Virus record (IMG/VR): IMGVR_UViG_3300033149_006501
Coordinates: 1 to 21,404 of that record
Length of the DNA stretch: 21,404 nt
Source: a virus
Reading direction: 5' to 3' (one strand)
Shown: one piece after another, positions 7,296 to 14,477 of the stretch
Position numbering within the stretch: the stretch's first letter is position 1
Layout of the letters: every line of letters begins with the position of its first letter
Notes under the pieces: model-generated
Told to the model about the DNA's origin: nothing
The model's database searches: none
Seen by the model: the letters and a program-made list of their open reading frames with translations, nothing else
Position numbers and translations under genes: made by a program

Positions 7296-8432
7296 TTAAC
7301 CTATCCCGGTAACTCCATACATCATACCGTGAGTTTTCTCTAAATCGAGTTGAAGACCAGCTTCAGTTAGATACTCATCTAAAATCTTATCTGCACCAGG
7401 ATTCTGAATATCTCTTAAGAGCTTTGTATCTCTACCATTCAGAGGTCTATACCAGATGTTATCCATATCTATACAGAAGGCATATCCATCATAGCCCTGC
7501 TCAAAGAGAACATGATTCACTAATCTTACCCTTCCATGAGGGGATAGATATTCCATGATGTGTATGCCGTAGGTCTGGTCAGAGGGAAGCATTCTAAGTT
7601 TTCCAGCAGCCCAGACAGAGACAGCAGAGATAATCAGAGGACAGGCAAATACAATCTTATCAGAAGAACCATATCTAAAGCATTTTCTAAGCCAAGCTTC
7701 CCAGGCGGTTTCAGTAAGATTTCCACCAACATTGGTTACATTGGTAGAGATTCTTGACTTTACTCCAGCAGTGGTTCTTCTAACATTGTTTCCAGAAGTG
7801 TTATCTTCTTTTTTCTCACCGAACCAGAACTGAAGCTCAATTCCTTTCAGATGCTCGATAGCCATTTTTCTTCTCAATCTATCTCGCTCATTTCCACCGT
7901 AGAGTCTGGTAGCATTTAAAGTTTTTGTTACATCAAAAGGAGTTCTGAAAATCTGAGTGTAGTTATCTACGTAAGTTACGTTGCTCACATTAGGAGAAAT
8001 GGGGTCTTCTCCCTCCATAAAGGCATTACCCATAATAAGAAGCTTATCATCGTCAGAGATATTTCCAGCAGAGGTTGTTCCAAATCCACGAATAACAGTT
8101 AAAGTGTTGGTGCTGGTATTAACAGCAGTTACAAGCATCTGTTCGCCGGTATCTGTATCCTGTATCACATCGTATTTAGTAAAGTAGCTTCCATTATCTA
8201 CCACAATGGAAGTATCCCCTGCAGTGTAACCAGCTGCGTGGTTAACTGCATCCCATCTTGCCTTTAAGCTGTCCTCTAAAGCTCTAAACTGAGGATCGTA
8301 AGTAACTTTCTTTCTCAGTTTAGATAGGAGGACAACAAGCGGTGATTTATCAGGTTCAAGTTCAGCTATCTTATCTGCAACATCTAAAGGTCTTCTTTGT
8401 TGCAGAATATCCATCGTATCTCTTACAGCCAT
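7296..8432 (-). CDS. Major capsid protein, HK97-fold, DUF5309 / SU10-like
   Basis: 378 aa, ATG at 8432 with AGGAGG ten bases upstream. The N-terminus (DTMDILQQRRPLDVADKIAE), the FMEGEDPISPNVSNVTYVDN and TQIFRTPFDVTKTLNAT segments, ERDRLRRKMAIEHLKGIELQ (the long spine-helix region), and the C-terminal half (SDQTYGIHIMEYLSPHGRVR, KLLRDIQNPGADKI, DEYLTEAGLQL) agree with the DUF5309 major head protein family typified by phage SU10. Length is typical. It follows the scaffold gene directly. No protease gene is seen nearby, so scaffold removal may not need one, or the protease is elsewhere. Confidence 0.85.
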   Translation of the reverse strand: MAVRDTMDILQQRRPLDVADKIAELEPDKSPLVVLLSKLRKKVTYDPQFRALEDSLKARWDAVNHAAGYTAGDTSIVVDNGSYFTKYDVIQDTDTGEQMLVTAVNTSTNTLTVIRGFGTTSAGNISDDDKLLIMGNAFMEGEDPISPNVSNVTYVDNYTQIFRTPFDVTKTLNATRLYGGNERDRLRRKMAIEHLKGIELQFWFGEKKEDNTSGNNVRRTTAGVKSRISTNVTNVGGNLTETAWEAWLRKCFRYGSSDKIVFACPLIISAVSVWAAGKLRMLPSDQTYGIHIMEYLSPHGRVRLVNHVLFEQGYDGYAFCIDMDNIWYRPLNGRDTKLLRDIQNPGADKILDEYLTEAGLQLDLEKTHGMMYGVTGIG

Positions 8433-8466
8433 TTAAACTTACCTCCTTAGAGAAGTTATTTCCTCC

Positions 8467-9156
8467 CTAAAAAGGTAATCCTGGCTTGGCATTTTTAATC
8501 CTCTCCCACTCCTCTTCATCTTCAGGAGTAGGTTGAGGCATGCCAGCCGCCTCGCTTTCTGTGTATCCCATTTTCCTCTTTACTTCTTCCTCTATCTGCT
8601 TGCGAAGTTCACTGGTAACATTCTGTCCCTTCCAAATTCGATAGGCAGCTTCCAAAGGGTCTCTGGAGTTAGCCAAGCCATACTCTCGAATAATAGAGGC
8701 AAGTTGAGTTCCAACCTTCTCAAAAGTAGCCTCATCAGGAAATTCATCTCTGTGTCTTTCTCTGAAATCCAAAATTCTTTGCTGTAGAACAACAGGAGTT
8801 ACTGTTCCAAGAATCTCCTGCCTTATCTCTTGTTTTAACCGCTCCATTGTTCCAACTGGGTCTTTGATAAACTCTTTCTTAAACTGTTCAATTTGCTGTT
8901 CCCTTGTGAGCTGTCGTTGCCTCTGGAAGTGTGCCTCTATCTGGCTCAGTCTTTCCTCCAACTCCTTTCTTTCCTGCGCAAGCCTTGTTGCGTAGGCTTG
9001 CAAATCCTTATACCGCTTCTCCCAGTCTTGAGGTGTCCCTTGTACAGGGGTCTCTTGACGGGAAGTTTCTTGGCTCTTCTGAATCTCTTCGGAAGAGTGT
9101 CCCTCGTTAAGGGATTCTCCCTCTGAGGTGTTCAGAAGTTCCTTGTTTTCCTGCAT
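8467..9156 (-). CDS. Capsid scaffolding protein
   Basis: 229 aa, ATG behind AAAAGGAG. It has a disordered, Ser/Gln/Glu-rich N-terminus (residues 1-45), a coiled coil (about 46-100, WEKRYKDLQAYATRLAQERK and onward), a helical middle and an acidic C-terminus with PTPEDEEEWERIKNAKPG. Gene order portal - scaffold - capsid and this architecture are characteristic of phage scaffolds, which assemble inside the procapsid and then leave. The identification rests on architecture and context, as scaffolds diverge quickly in sequence. Confidence 0.8.
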   Translation of the reverse strand: MQENKELLNTSEGESLNEGHSSEEIQKSQETSRQETPVQGTPQDWEKRYKDLQAYATRLAQERKELEERLSQIEAHFQRQRQLTREQQIEQFKKEFIKDPVGTMERLKQEIRQEILGTVTPVVLQQRILDFRERHRDEFPDEATFEKVGTQLASIIREYGLANSRDPLEAAYRIWKGQNVTSELRKQIEEEVKRKMGYTESEAAGMPQPTPEDEEEWERIKNAKPGLPF

Positions 9157-9157
9157 A

Positions 9158-9430
9158 CTATTCTCCTTTTTGCTTTATTAGTTTTTTATAATCCTGAACC
9201 CACTCGTTCAGGGTATTTATTATCTCGTTAGCAAATTGAGCCTGACCTACTGAAACTAAAAGCTTTAGAACTTCCTTATCCCACTCATCAAGGTTTAAAG
9301 TTAAAAGATGTTTTACAAGCCCCAATCTTTTTTGCTCTAAAAGAGGAGCAAAATATTCCTGATAAAACTTGCTGTTTAAAAAATTCTCAGCATATCTTCC
9401 CCTCTGAATAACCTCATTTGGATTTATCAT
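9158..9430 (-). CDS. Small helical protein between portal and scaffold, unknown
   Basis: 90 aa, ATG at 9430, overlapping the portal stop by four bases (ATGA), so it is coupled to portal translation. It is all-helical by appearance (RGRYAENFLNSKFYQEYFAP, and KEVLKLLVSVGQAQFANEII). No cysteines, signal or membrane segment. Small helical proteins at this site occur in many podovirus-type clusters and may assist procapsid assembly, but I cannot name the family. Confidence 0.7.
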   Translation of the reverse strand: MINPNEVIQRGRYAENFLNSKFYQEYFAPLLEQKRLGLVKHLLTLNLDEWDKEVLKLLVSVGQAQFANEIINTLNEWVQDYKKLIKQKGE

Positions 9431-11085
9431 GGTGTTAAGCTTCTCCCCATTAAGTCTTTAAGTAGAGCCTGAACCTGTTCTGCCTGTGGACCAGCCTGAT
9501 TTGGCAAAGAACCTACTCCAACAGGTGGTATAGGAGCAGGTGCTGGAGGCTGTTCTTCAAACAGAGTTTCAAGCTCTTTTATATCAAAGGTTTCAAGAAC
9601 AAGACGCATAAATTTAAGCATATTAAAACCAGGAAGCTGACCATTAGCTACAAGAGGAGCTACAATCTGCATAAATTCTAAGAGCTGGCGTCTTCTTATT
9701 GGCTTTGCAACCTCTGGATCAACTGCCAGAGCTTTAGGAATAAAATCATACCTTCCCTGAATATCCTCCCTTCGTATAACAAGTGGTGTTTCTAAGGCTT
9801 TTTCACCGATAATTCTGATAACTTTTTGTTCTGGGATAAACTGCTGGTTTAAATCAGTCATCATTGCTGCAAGAGGTTTTATACCAAGCTCCACAATAAG
9901 TCTTGTGGTCATCTGAAAACGAATCTGAGCCATTTGTTGAAGAGAGGTTATTCCAGTTGCAGTTTCTCCTCTTGGAGGAGTAACTCCCCTTGCATAGTCA
10001 TACATTCCTGTTGCATCCTGCATATCTCTTTTACTTGATTCTTCCATCATAAAGAACTGAGGATTTAAAGCTGCTCTTACCTCTCTTATTCCATTTGGCG
10101 ATATATCATCCGCCCTTATTATCTGTCCCGGTCTTGCAATCAGGTCATCGTAGTTGACTCCTGCATTTCGATTAACAAGCCACATATTGTTGATGAACAT
10201 ATTGGCATTATCCATTCTCTGGTTTCTGATATCGTTAAGCTCGTAAGAGAGATATTCAATTGGCTCTATAAAGCCTATTCCATAGAACTCGTGAGTAACT
10301 GGTGTTGCTGGAACGCAGATGAAAGGAATTCTTTTGTGTTTAAAGAAATTCTTTGTATCTCTCAAAATAACTTCTCTATTTGCTACAGTAACTACTCTAT
10401 CTTTTTCCCAGTATTCAAGAATCTCCACCTTTCGCTTCTTCTCATCATCCGTCCATTTTTTTATCTCTTCATCCTGAGAGGCAAATTGCTGGTAATCGTT
10501 GAGATACTGTCCTTCCAGTTTTATTTCATCTACGTTCTGATAAATTCCCATAGCTTGGGCTTCTTTTAACCTGTCTATATCGGTTATGGTTCTATGAATA
10601 CACCAGGGTATATCTCCGGTTTTAGAGATAGGGGAGGGGTAAAAATTCCAGGGGGCAACGTGCTCTACTTTGGGATTATCTTCTTCAAAATCCCAAGTAA
10701 CTTTTAAAATCCCAATCCCATAGATACATACATCCTTAATCCACTGAATTGCTCTTGTAAAAAAGTCAGTGGCATAAAACTGATAAGATAAAAGTTTCTC
10801 GATGAGTTTTGCTGCCTTAATATCTCCTGTCTCTCTTGGCGCAACAGTAACAAAAGGCTCTGCTGCAAAGATTGCATTGACGATACGAGGAACAATTGAT
10901 TCGATAATAGAGTAGGGGAATGGAACAAAAATATTGGAGTATCCCTCAGGTTTGTCTTCCCTGGGGATACAGCGATAAATCTTATACCACCGCTCCCATT
11001 TTGATTCAAGATTTTTAGTGGAGCGGTAATCTTCTGCTAACTCAAATTTTCCTAAAATCTCTATTAGTCTCTTATCCTCAGCCAA
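9427..11085 (-). CDS. Portal protein
   Basis: 552 aa, TTG start at 11085 with AGGA six bases upstream; the codon for a preceding frame's stop lies two codons upstream in the same frame. Features fit the short-tailed-phage/P22-type portal group: an N-terminal helical region with KWERWYKIYRC, the wing (YSNIFVPFPYSIIESIVPRI, then FAAEPFVTVAP), the WNFYPSP and IHRTITDIDRLKEA region, the clip and stem segment (LSYELNDIRNQRMDNANMFI, typical portal helix), and a C-terminal GVTPPRGETATGITSLQQMA-type stretch before the crown. It would form the dodecameric DNA gate at one capsid vertex. The Pro-rich tail (PPAPAPIPPVG) is flexible. Confidence 0.9.
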   Translation of the reverse strand: MAEDKRLIEILGKFELAEDYRSTKNLESKWERWYKIYRCIPREDKPEGYSNIFVPFPYSIIESIVPRIVNAIFAAEPFVTVAPRETGDIKAAKLIEKLLSYQFYATDFFTRAIQWIKDVCIYGIGILKVTWDFEEDNPKVEHVAPWNFYPSPISKTGDIPWCIHRTITDIDRLKEAQAMGIYQNVDEIKLEGQYLNDYQQFASQDEEIKKWTDDEKKRKVEILEYWEKDRVVTVANREVILRDTKNFFKHKRIPFICVPATPVTHEFYGIGFIEPIEYLSYELNDIRNQRMDNANMFINNMWLVNRNAGVNYDDLIARPGQIIRADDISPNGIREVRAALNPQFFMMEESSKRDMQDATGMYDYARGVTPPRGETATGITSLQQMAQIRFQMTTRLIVELGIKPLAAMMTDLNQQFIPEQKVIRIIGEKALETPLVIRREDIQGRYDFIPKALAVDPEVAKPIRRRQLLEFMQIVAPLVANGQLPGFNMLKFMRLVLETFDIKELETLFEEQPPAPAPIPPVGVGSLPNQAGPQAEQVQALLKDLMGRSLTP

Positions 11086-11088
11086 TTT

Positions 11089-11292
11089 TTATCCTTTTCT
11101 CATTTTTTTCCTCCCCTTTTTATTTTTTCCTCGCTTTCTTTTTTTATCTCGCTCTCTTTTGCTTCTTGCTCCAAAGATATTGTCGTATTTACCACTATTA
11201 AGCATCCCGTGGTAAATCCGCTCTGCTTTTTCTTTTCCATATTGTCTAACTAAGCTCCGGTAGAGCTTTTTCTCTTTCTGGGTATAAGGAAT
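11089..11292 (-). CDS. Small basic protein with probable ATT start
   Basis: 67 aa if translation starts at ATT (11292-11290), five bases after a strong GAGAGGGAG. There is no ATG, GTG or TTG in this frame before the conserved-looking core, and the only upstream alternative is ATA at 11310 without an SD. The protein reads PYTQKEKKLYRSLVRQYGKE, then RIYHGMLNSGKYDNIFGARS, then a Lys/Arg-rich tail. The 'LYRxLVxxYGxxKAxxIYxxMLNSGK' pattern looks like a small phage protein type found near portal genes, which argues for real coding. Its stop is in the same frame as the portal, two codons before the portal TTG. Confidence 0.6.
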   Translation of the reverse strand: MPYTQKEKKLYRSLVRQYGKEKAERIYHGMLNSGKYDNIFGARSKRERDKKRKRGKNKKGRKKMRKG

Positions 11293-11353
11293 TTTATCTC
11301 CCTCTCTTATTTAATTTTTTAATTTCTTTCCAGCATTTCCACCGTATAGGGTA

Positions 11354-11485
11354 CTACTTCTTACCCCTTTTAGGACATCTTTCTCCTGCACGTCTTCGTC
11401 TACCTATTTTTCCACCTCTTCTGCGAATAAAGCTGTTTTTATAGGGACCTGTGCCGTCCCTTACGCCTCTACGTGTTCTTCCCAT
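11354..11485 (-). CDS. 43-aa Arg-rich phage protein
   Basis: 43 aa, ATG at 11485 overlapping the preceding TAA (TAATG), with GGGAGGA upstream. It begins MGRTRRGVRDGTGPYKNSF and ends RRRAGERCPKRGKK. The 'RDGTGPYxxS' core followed by a basic tail with a single Cys is a pattern I associate with tiny phage proteins near terminase and portal genes. Very basic, so nucleic-acid contact is likely; no further function can be given. Confidence 0.65.
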   Translation of the reverse strand: MGRTRRGVRDGTGPYKNSFIRRRGGKIGRRRRAGERCPKRGKK

Positions 11486-11763
11486 TATTTTTTCCTCCCT
11501 CGTTTTTTTCGTTTACGTCCTTGAATTGCCATTTGTTGAAATTTCTTAGAGCCATATTTTTTTCTACCGATAGCAGCAGCAACTGCCTCTGGATTAGTTA
11601 CTCCTCCTTTCTGTTTTAACTTCTGAACTAAACTCTTAAATCTTGCTCCAGTGCCGGGTTTTGTTCTTTTCATAACCTTCTTATGGGCTTCAGCTAAAGC
11701 TGTGGATTTTGCAATTTTTCCTTTACCTCTTTTTTTTGCTCTTCTTTTTACTTTCACTGCCAT
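11485..11763 (-). CDS. Small, very basic phage protein next to terminase
   Basis: 92 aa, ATG behind GGAGT, ten bases after the large terminase stop. Both ends are Lys/Arg-rich, flanking a central conserved-looking part, ARFKSLVQKLKQKGGVTNPE then AVAAAIGRKKYGSKKFQQMA. The 'NPEAxAAxIGRKKYGxxxFxxMA' segment recurs in small proteins of many phages, usually in the packaging or head module. Function unproven; charge suggests DNA binding or internal virion protein. It is the first of three consecutive small basic genes. Confidence 0.75.
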   Translation of the reverse strand: MAVKVKRRAKKRGKGKIAKSTALAEAHKKVMKRTKPGTGARFKSLVQKLKQKGGVTNPEAVAAAIGRKKYGSKKFQQMAIQGRKRKKRGRKK

Positions 11764-11773
11764 TTTTTACTCC

Positions 11774-13222
11774 TTAAAAATATCCTGTTATGGAATTATA
11801 TTTCCGAATAATAGGCTCTTCTTTTATACTTCCTCCCGGTTTTGCAATCTCTAAAACATTTGCCAGAGCATCAATTCTATCTTTTGTTTTCCCTTTAGGA
11901 AAGCGCCTCAGCTCATCTATAAGTCCAACCAAATCTTTTCTGATAAAGACTGTTTGATTTCTAAAGCGGGGAATAAGCCCTCTGATTCTCTCATCCTTGC
12001 TCTTTGCTTTTGCTCCAGCGTGTGTTAGCTCTTCAAAGTTAATAAACTGTCCAGTTTCTCTCATTCTTTGTTCAATTGTGGGTTTTAATGCCTTCCAGGT
12101 CATATCATTTTCTATGCCAAAGGCTCTGAAGCGATGACGCTTGGCAAAGTAAAATAAGGCATCAATGGTTTCTCCCGGATTCCACCTTCCAGCAATACAA
12201 TCTTCAACCCACCAGTTATTTTGCCTGTCAACTCCCACTGCAACAAAGGCTCTGTTACAGGCTGTATCTTCCTGGGAGATAGCCAAATCTCCTCCTGCAT
12301 ACCAGATGAGGTCTTTGGGAAGCTCATCTGGGGAAAATGTTTTAATCCAGTCTCTTTTAAACTCAGCAGATTCTTCTGAGATTACCTTATTAAGATACTG
12401 AGAGGAGAAGAAAGCTGCACCAAGTTTTTTTCTTAATGCTTTTAATTTTTTTCTTGGCAAAAGCGTTGGAAACTGAAGTTCACCCTTCTCTATGTCCTCA
12501 GAGTCACCTTTGAGCGATCCTCTTATGAAAAATTCATATTCGTCTTTAAAATTCTCAATCAGCCAGCCATATAAATCTCCATCATCCCAGCGTGTTCCCA
12601 CCACAACATAGAGAGTATTACCAAAGTATTCCGCTTTTCCTTCCGGTGCTGCAAGAGGACCAAGTCTTTGAAAATATTCAATAACTCTTAAAAGCTGCTC
12701 AGGTGAGTTTGAATTGGTAGAGCCAACCAAATCATCTGCTATACATAAATCATAGTGACCTCCAGTCAGCTCTGAGTCTGTTCCAGCGATAGCAATTGTC
12801 GGCTCTTTATAACCCTTTGTCCTTGTTGCAACTGTAATTTTGTCCTCTCTCCATCCTGGCTCTTTTTTCAGGTTTCCAAAGAGCTGTATGAATTTCTCAT
12901 TTTCCTCTATATGCCATTTAATCTCAGATAGAGTCTCAGCAGCCTTTGATTTTTCCTCGTGAACAAGAAGAATTCTGATATTTGGACAGTTTACTATGAG
13001 AAAGAGCGAAAATCCTATTGTTACAATCGAGGTTTTAAAAGTCCCCCGGGGCATCTCTATGTGTTTATCTTTTCCAGTTTTCTTTTGTAGAAAAGAACAA
13101 AGTGGTCTGTGATTTTCCTCATCTAAATCCTTGTATCCAAGAACATATTTGCAGAAGTAATAAAGGTCTGACTTTGCCGCAACTCTTATTGTGTTTAAAG
13201 GAACTTCTATCCCACTCTTCAC
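11774..13222 (-). CDS. terL: Terminase large subunit (packaging ATPase/nuclease)
   Basis: 482 aa, GTG start at 13222 (a TAA lies directly upstream in frame); the nearest SD, GGAGGG, is about 12 bases away. ATPase domain: Walker A-like MPRGTFKTS (57-65), Walker B with YDLCIADD (157-164, D163/D164), coupling motif VGTRWDD (208-214). RNase H-like nuclease domain: GGDLAIS (D312), GIENDM (E371), and KTKDRIDALA (D448, D451). It pumps DNA into the procapsid and cuts concatemers. It is followed by the small basic genes and the portal, and preceded by the candidate late promoter and terminator region. Confidence 0.95.
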   Translation of the reverse strand: MKSGIEVPLNTIRVAAKSDLYYFCKYVLGYKDLDEENHRPLCSFLQKKTGKDKHIEMPRGTFKTSIVTIGFSLFLIVNCPNIRILLVHEEKSKAAETLSEIKWHIEENEKFIQLFGNLKKEPGWREDKITVATRTKGYKEPTIAIAGTDSELTGGHYDLCIADDLVGSTNSNSPEQLLRVIEYFQRLGPLAAPEGKAEYFGNTLYVVVGTRWDDGDLYGWLIENFKDEYEFFIRGSLKGDSEDIEKGELQFPTLLPRKKLKALRKKLGAAFFSSQYLNKVISEESAEFKRDWIKTFSPDELPKDLIWYAGGDLAISQEDTACNRAFVAVGVDRQNNWWVEDCIAGRWNPGETIDALFYFAKRHRFRAFGIENDMTWKALKPTIEQRMRETGQFINFEELTHAGAKAKSKDERIRGLIPRFRNQTVFIRKDLVGLIDELRRFPKGKTKDRIDALANVLEIAKPGGSIKEEPIIRKYNSITGYF

Positions 13223-13240
13223 TTAAGTTCATTTCCCTCC

Positions 13241-13252
13241 GTTGACGTCAAC
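13241..13252. promoter_or_regulatory. Perfect 12-bp palindrome upstream of terL
   Basis: GTTGACGTCAAC is a perfect palindrome 19 bases before the terL start codon, abutting the GGAGGG SD on the minus strand. It could be an operator or a processing site, or a terminase-related recognition site. No second copy was noticed in the window. Confidence 0.45.
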
Positions 13253-13278
13253 CTGGGCTTCTTCCCCCCAGATTCAAT

Positions 13279-13351
13279 AAAAAAAGGGGACCTCCTCCCT
13301 AAAAAAACATCCTCGCTTTTTGGTATTTTTAGAAAGGAGATCCCCTTTTTT
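13279..13351. terminator. Long bidirectional terminator hairpin between late-gene segments
   Basis: Arms starting AAAAAAGGGGA (left) and ending TCCCCTTTTTT (right) pair over about 17 bp with one wobble, and continue inward through CTAAAAA/TTTTTAG to about 26 bp. Each strand ends in a run of six or seven T, so it can stop transcription both ways. For the leftward operon it lies downstream of the small-terminase genes and upstream of terL, so terL expression must either bypass it or be gated by it. Confidence 0.85.
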
Positions 13352-13377
13352 AAGCTTTTCGCTTACTGTCAAAGAAA

Positions 13378-13424
13378 CTAAAACTTACACTTATAAGTTT
13401 AGTAATCCACTATACCCAAGTCAA
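13378..13424 (-). promoter_or_regulatory. Candidate leftward promoter with overlapping inverted repeat
   Basis: On the minus strand TTGACT (13424-13419) and TAAACT (13401-13396) are separated by 17 bases, a fair sigma70-type promoter. An inverted repeat, CTAAA(A)CTTA and TAAGTTTAG (13378-13402, one bulged A), covers the -10 box and expected start site and could be an operator. The transcript would run through the long terminator at 13351-13279 before reaching terL. Confidence 0.5.
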
Positions 13425-13443
13425 GACCTTTGGCTTTTATTTT

Positions 13444-13617
13444 TTACTGTAAAAATCTTATTATTACCACAAAAATAAGAGAAATAGCAAATATCACAAC
13501 AGGGAGAATTATGAGATGAGAAGACTCCGAAAGTGCTATACCTTTCAATTTTGTCTGATATCTATGAGACTTAATAGTCAAGTTACATTGAGTTGTGTAG
13601 TTATTCTTCTTTCTGAT
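13444..13617 (-). CDS. Small single-span membrane protein with probable ATC start
   Basis: 57 aa if initiation is at ATC (13617-13615), five bases after a textbook AAGGAGG. No ATG, GTG or TTG occurs upstream in frame after the preceding TGA. The polar N-terminal part of about 35 residues (RKKNNYTTQCNLTIKSHRYQ) is followed by one long hydrophobic segment (HLIILPVVIFAISLIFVVII) and a short RFLQ tail. This could be a holin- or antiholin-like or other phage membrane protein. The weak points are the start codon and the fact that AT-rich non-coding DNA can mimic hydrophobic segments. Confidence 0.45.
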   Translation of the reverse strand: MRKKNNYTTQCNLTIKSHRYQTKLKGIALSESSHLIILPVVIFAISLIFVVIIRFLQ

Positions 13618-13632
13618 TTTTTCCTCCTTGTT

Positions 13633-13950
13633 TCATTCCTCAATGTCCTCTTCTCCCTTTTCTTTTAAACCGTATTTCTCTTTAAAATACTCTTTAATTA
13701 GCGAAAATTTTGCGTCTTTAGGGGTTCTGGACACATGTGAACAGTAAAGTTTTCCGTAATCAGGGTAAAGCGCTAAATAACCGCGTTTCTTGTAGCCCAT
13801 CTGGAGATATTTTTCTTCTTCGCTGTAAGCTGTAAGGACACTTTCGCTTTTCTCGTCAGTGCGAATATCTCCTTTATTCATAAGCGAGAGGATTACGCAT
13901 TCTTCTACAATCTCTTTAATTTCTCTTTTTTGTCTCTCTGTTAGCTTCAA
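13633..13950 (-). CDS. Unknown protein between terminase subunit genes
   Basis: 105 aa, TTG start (13950) with AAAGGAG ten bases upstream. It has a charged helical N-terminus (MKLTERQKREIKEIVEECVI), a central Tyr-rich part (MGYKKRGYLALYPDYGKLYC), and a charged helical C-terminus (KFSLIKEYFKEKYGLKEKGE). No recognised domain. It sits just after the small terminase and before a possible membrane protein. Role unknown. Confidence 0.7.
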   Translation of the reverse strand: MKLTERQKREIKEIVEECVILSLMNKGDIRTDEKSESVLTAYSEEEKYLQMGYKKRGYLALYPDYGKLYCSHVSRTPKDAKFSLIKEYFKEKYGLKEKGEEDIEE

Positions 13951-14024
13951 TGGATTTCATCTCCTTTCTGGCTTTTGAAATTTTGTTATATTGTGGGGAT
14001 GGGATATTTACCCTCTCCGGCGCT

Positions 14025-14477
14025 TCAGCCTCCCGATGCCCCCTTCCCCTTGACCTTCTCTCTTATCTTCGCCTCAATCACCTTTTTCGCCTCCACAAGC
14101 TCATCCATGTCTACAGTGATTGTGATGTTTTCCTGTCTAATTTCTTTTTTCTCAGGTGCGTAGGCTCCTAAGAGCTTGATAAGCATGTCCATAAACCTCT
14201 GTAGAACTGCGTAATGACGAGAGGATTTTTGTTTTCTACACTCATCCATGGCTTCTTTGGTGACTTTCATTAGATAGGCCGGAGTAACACCCTGGCTTTC
14301 TAGCTCCTGGAGCAGTGCTTGGCGGATTCTATCCCTCACCATATACCACGAACTCATCTTCTCCGCATAACTCTGAGAATATCCTGCTTTCTTCATCGCT
14401 TCCTTAACACTATTACTTTTCTTTAGTTCCTCTATAAATTTCTTTTCTCTCTCTGATAATTTTCTCTTATAACTCAA
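14025..14477 (-). CDS. terS: Terminase small subunit
   Basis: 150 aa, TTG start at 14477 with AGGGG ten bases upstream. The N-terminal helix-turn-helix region (LSEREKKFIEELKKSNSVKE, AMKKAGYSQSYAEKM, about residues 7-45) is the typical DNA-binding domain of small terminases. It is followed by an oligomerisation helix region (VRDRIRQALLQELESQGVTP onward) and a C-terminal segment (ITITVDMDELVEAKKVIEAK) that likely contacts the large subunit. It selects phage DNA for packaging. As the first leftward gene it starts the packaging operon. Confidence 0.85.
   Translation of the reverse strand: MSYKRKLSEREKKFIEELKKSNSVKEAMKKAGYSQSYAEKMSSWYMVRDRIRQALLQELESQGVTPAYLMKVTKEAMDECRKQKSSRHYAVLQRFMDMLIKLLGAYAPEKKEIRQENITITVDMDELVEAKKVIEAKIREKVKGKGASGG

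Noticed and set aside
11354-11485. Programmed TAG read-through of the 43-aa gene (19 further open codons)
   Set aside because: The protein ends naturally in its basic tail, and 19 open codons after a stop are not significant.
13950-14171. Rightward reading frames opposite the small terminase gene
   Set aside because: They are antisense to a well-supported terminase gene, have no SD and show no family resemblance.
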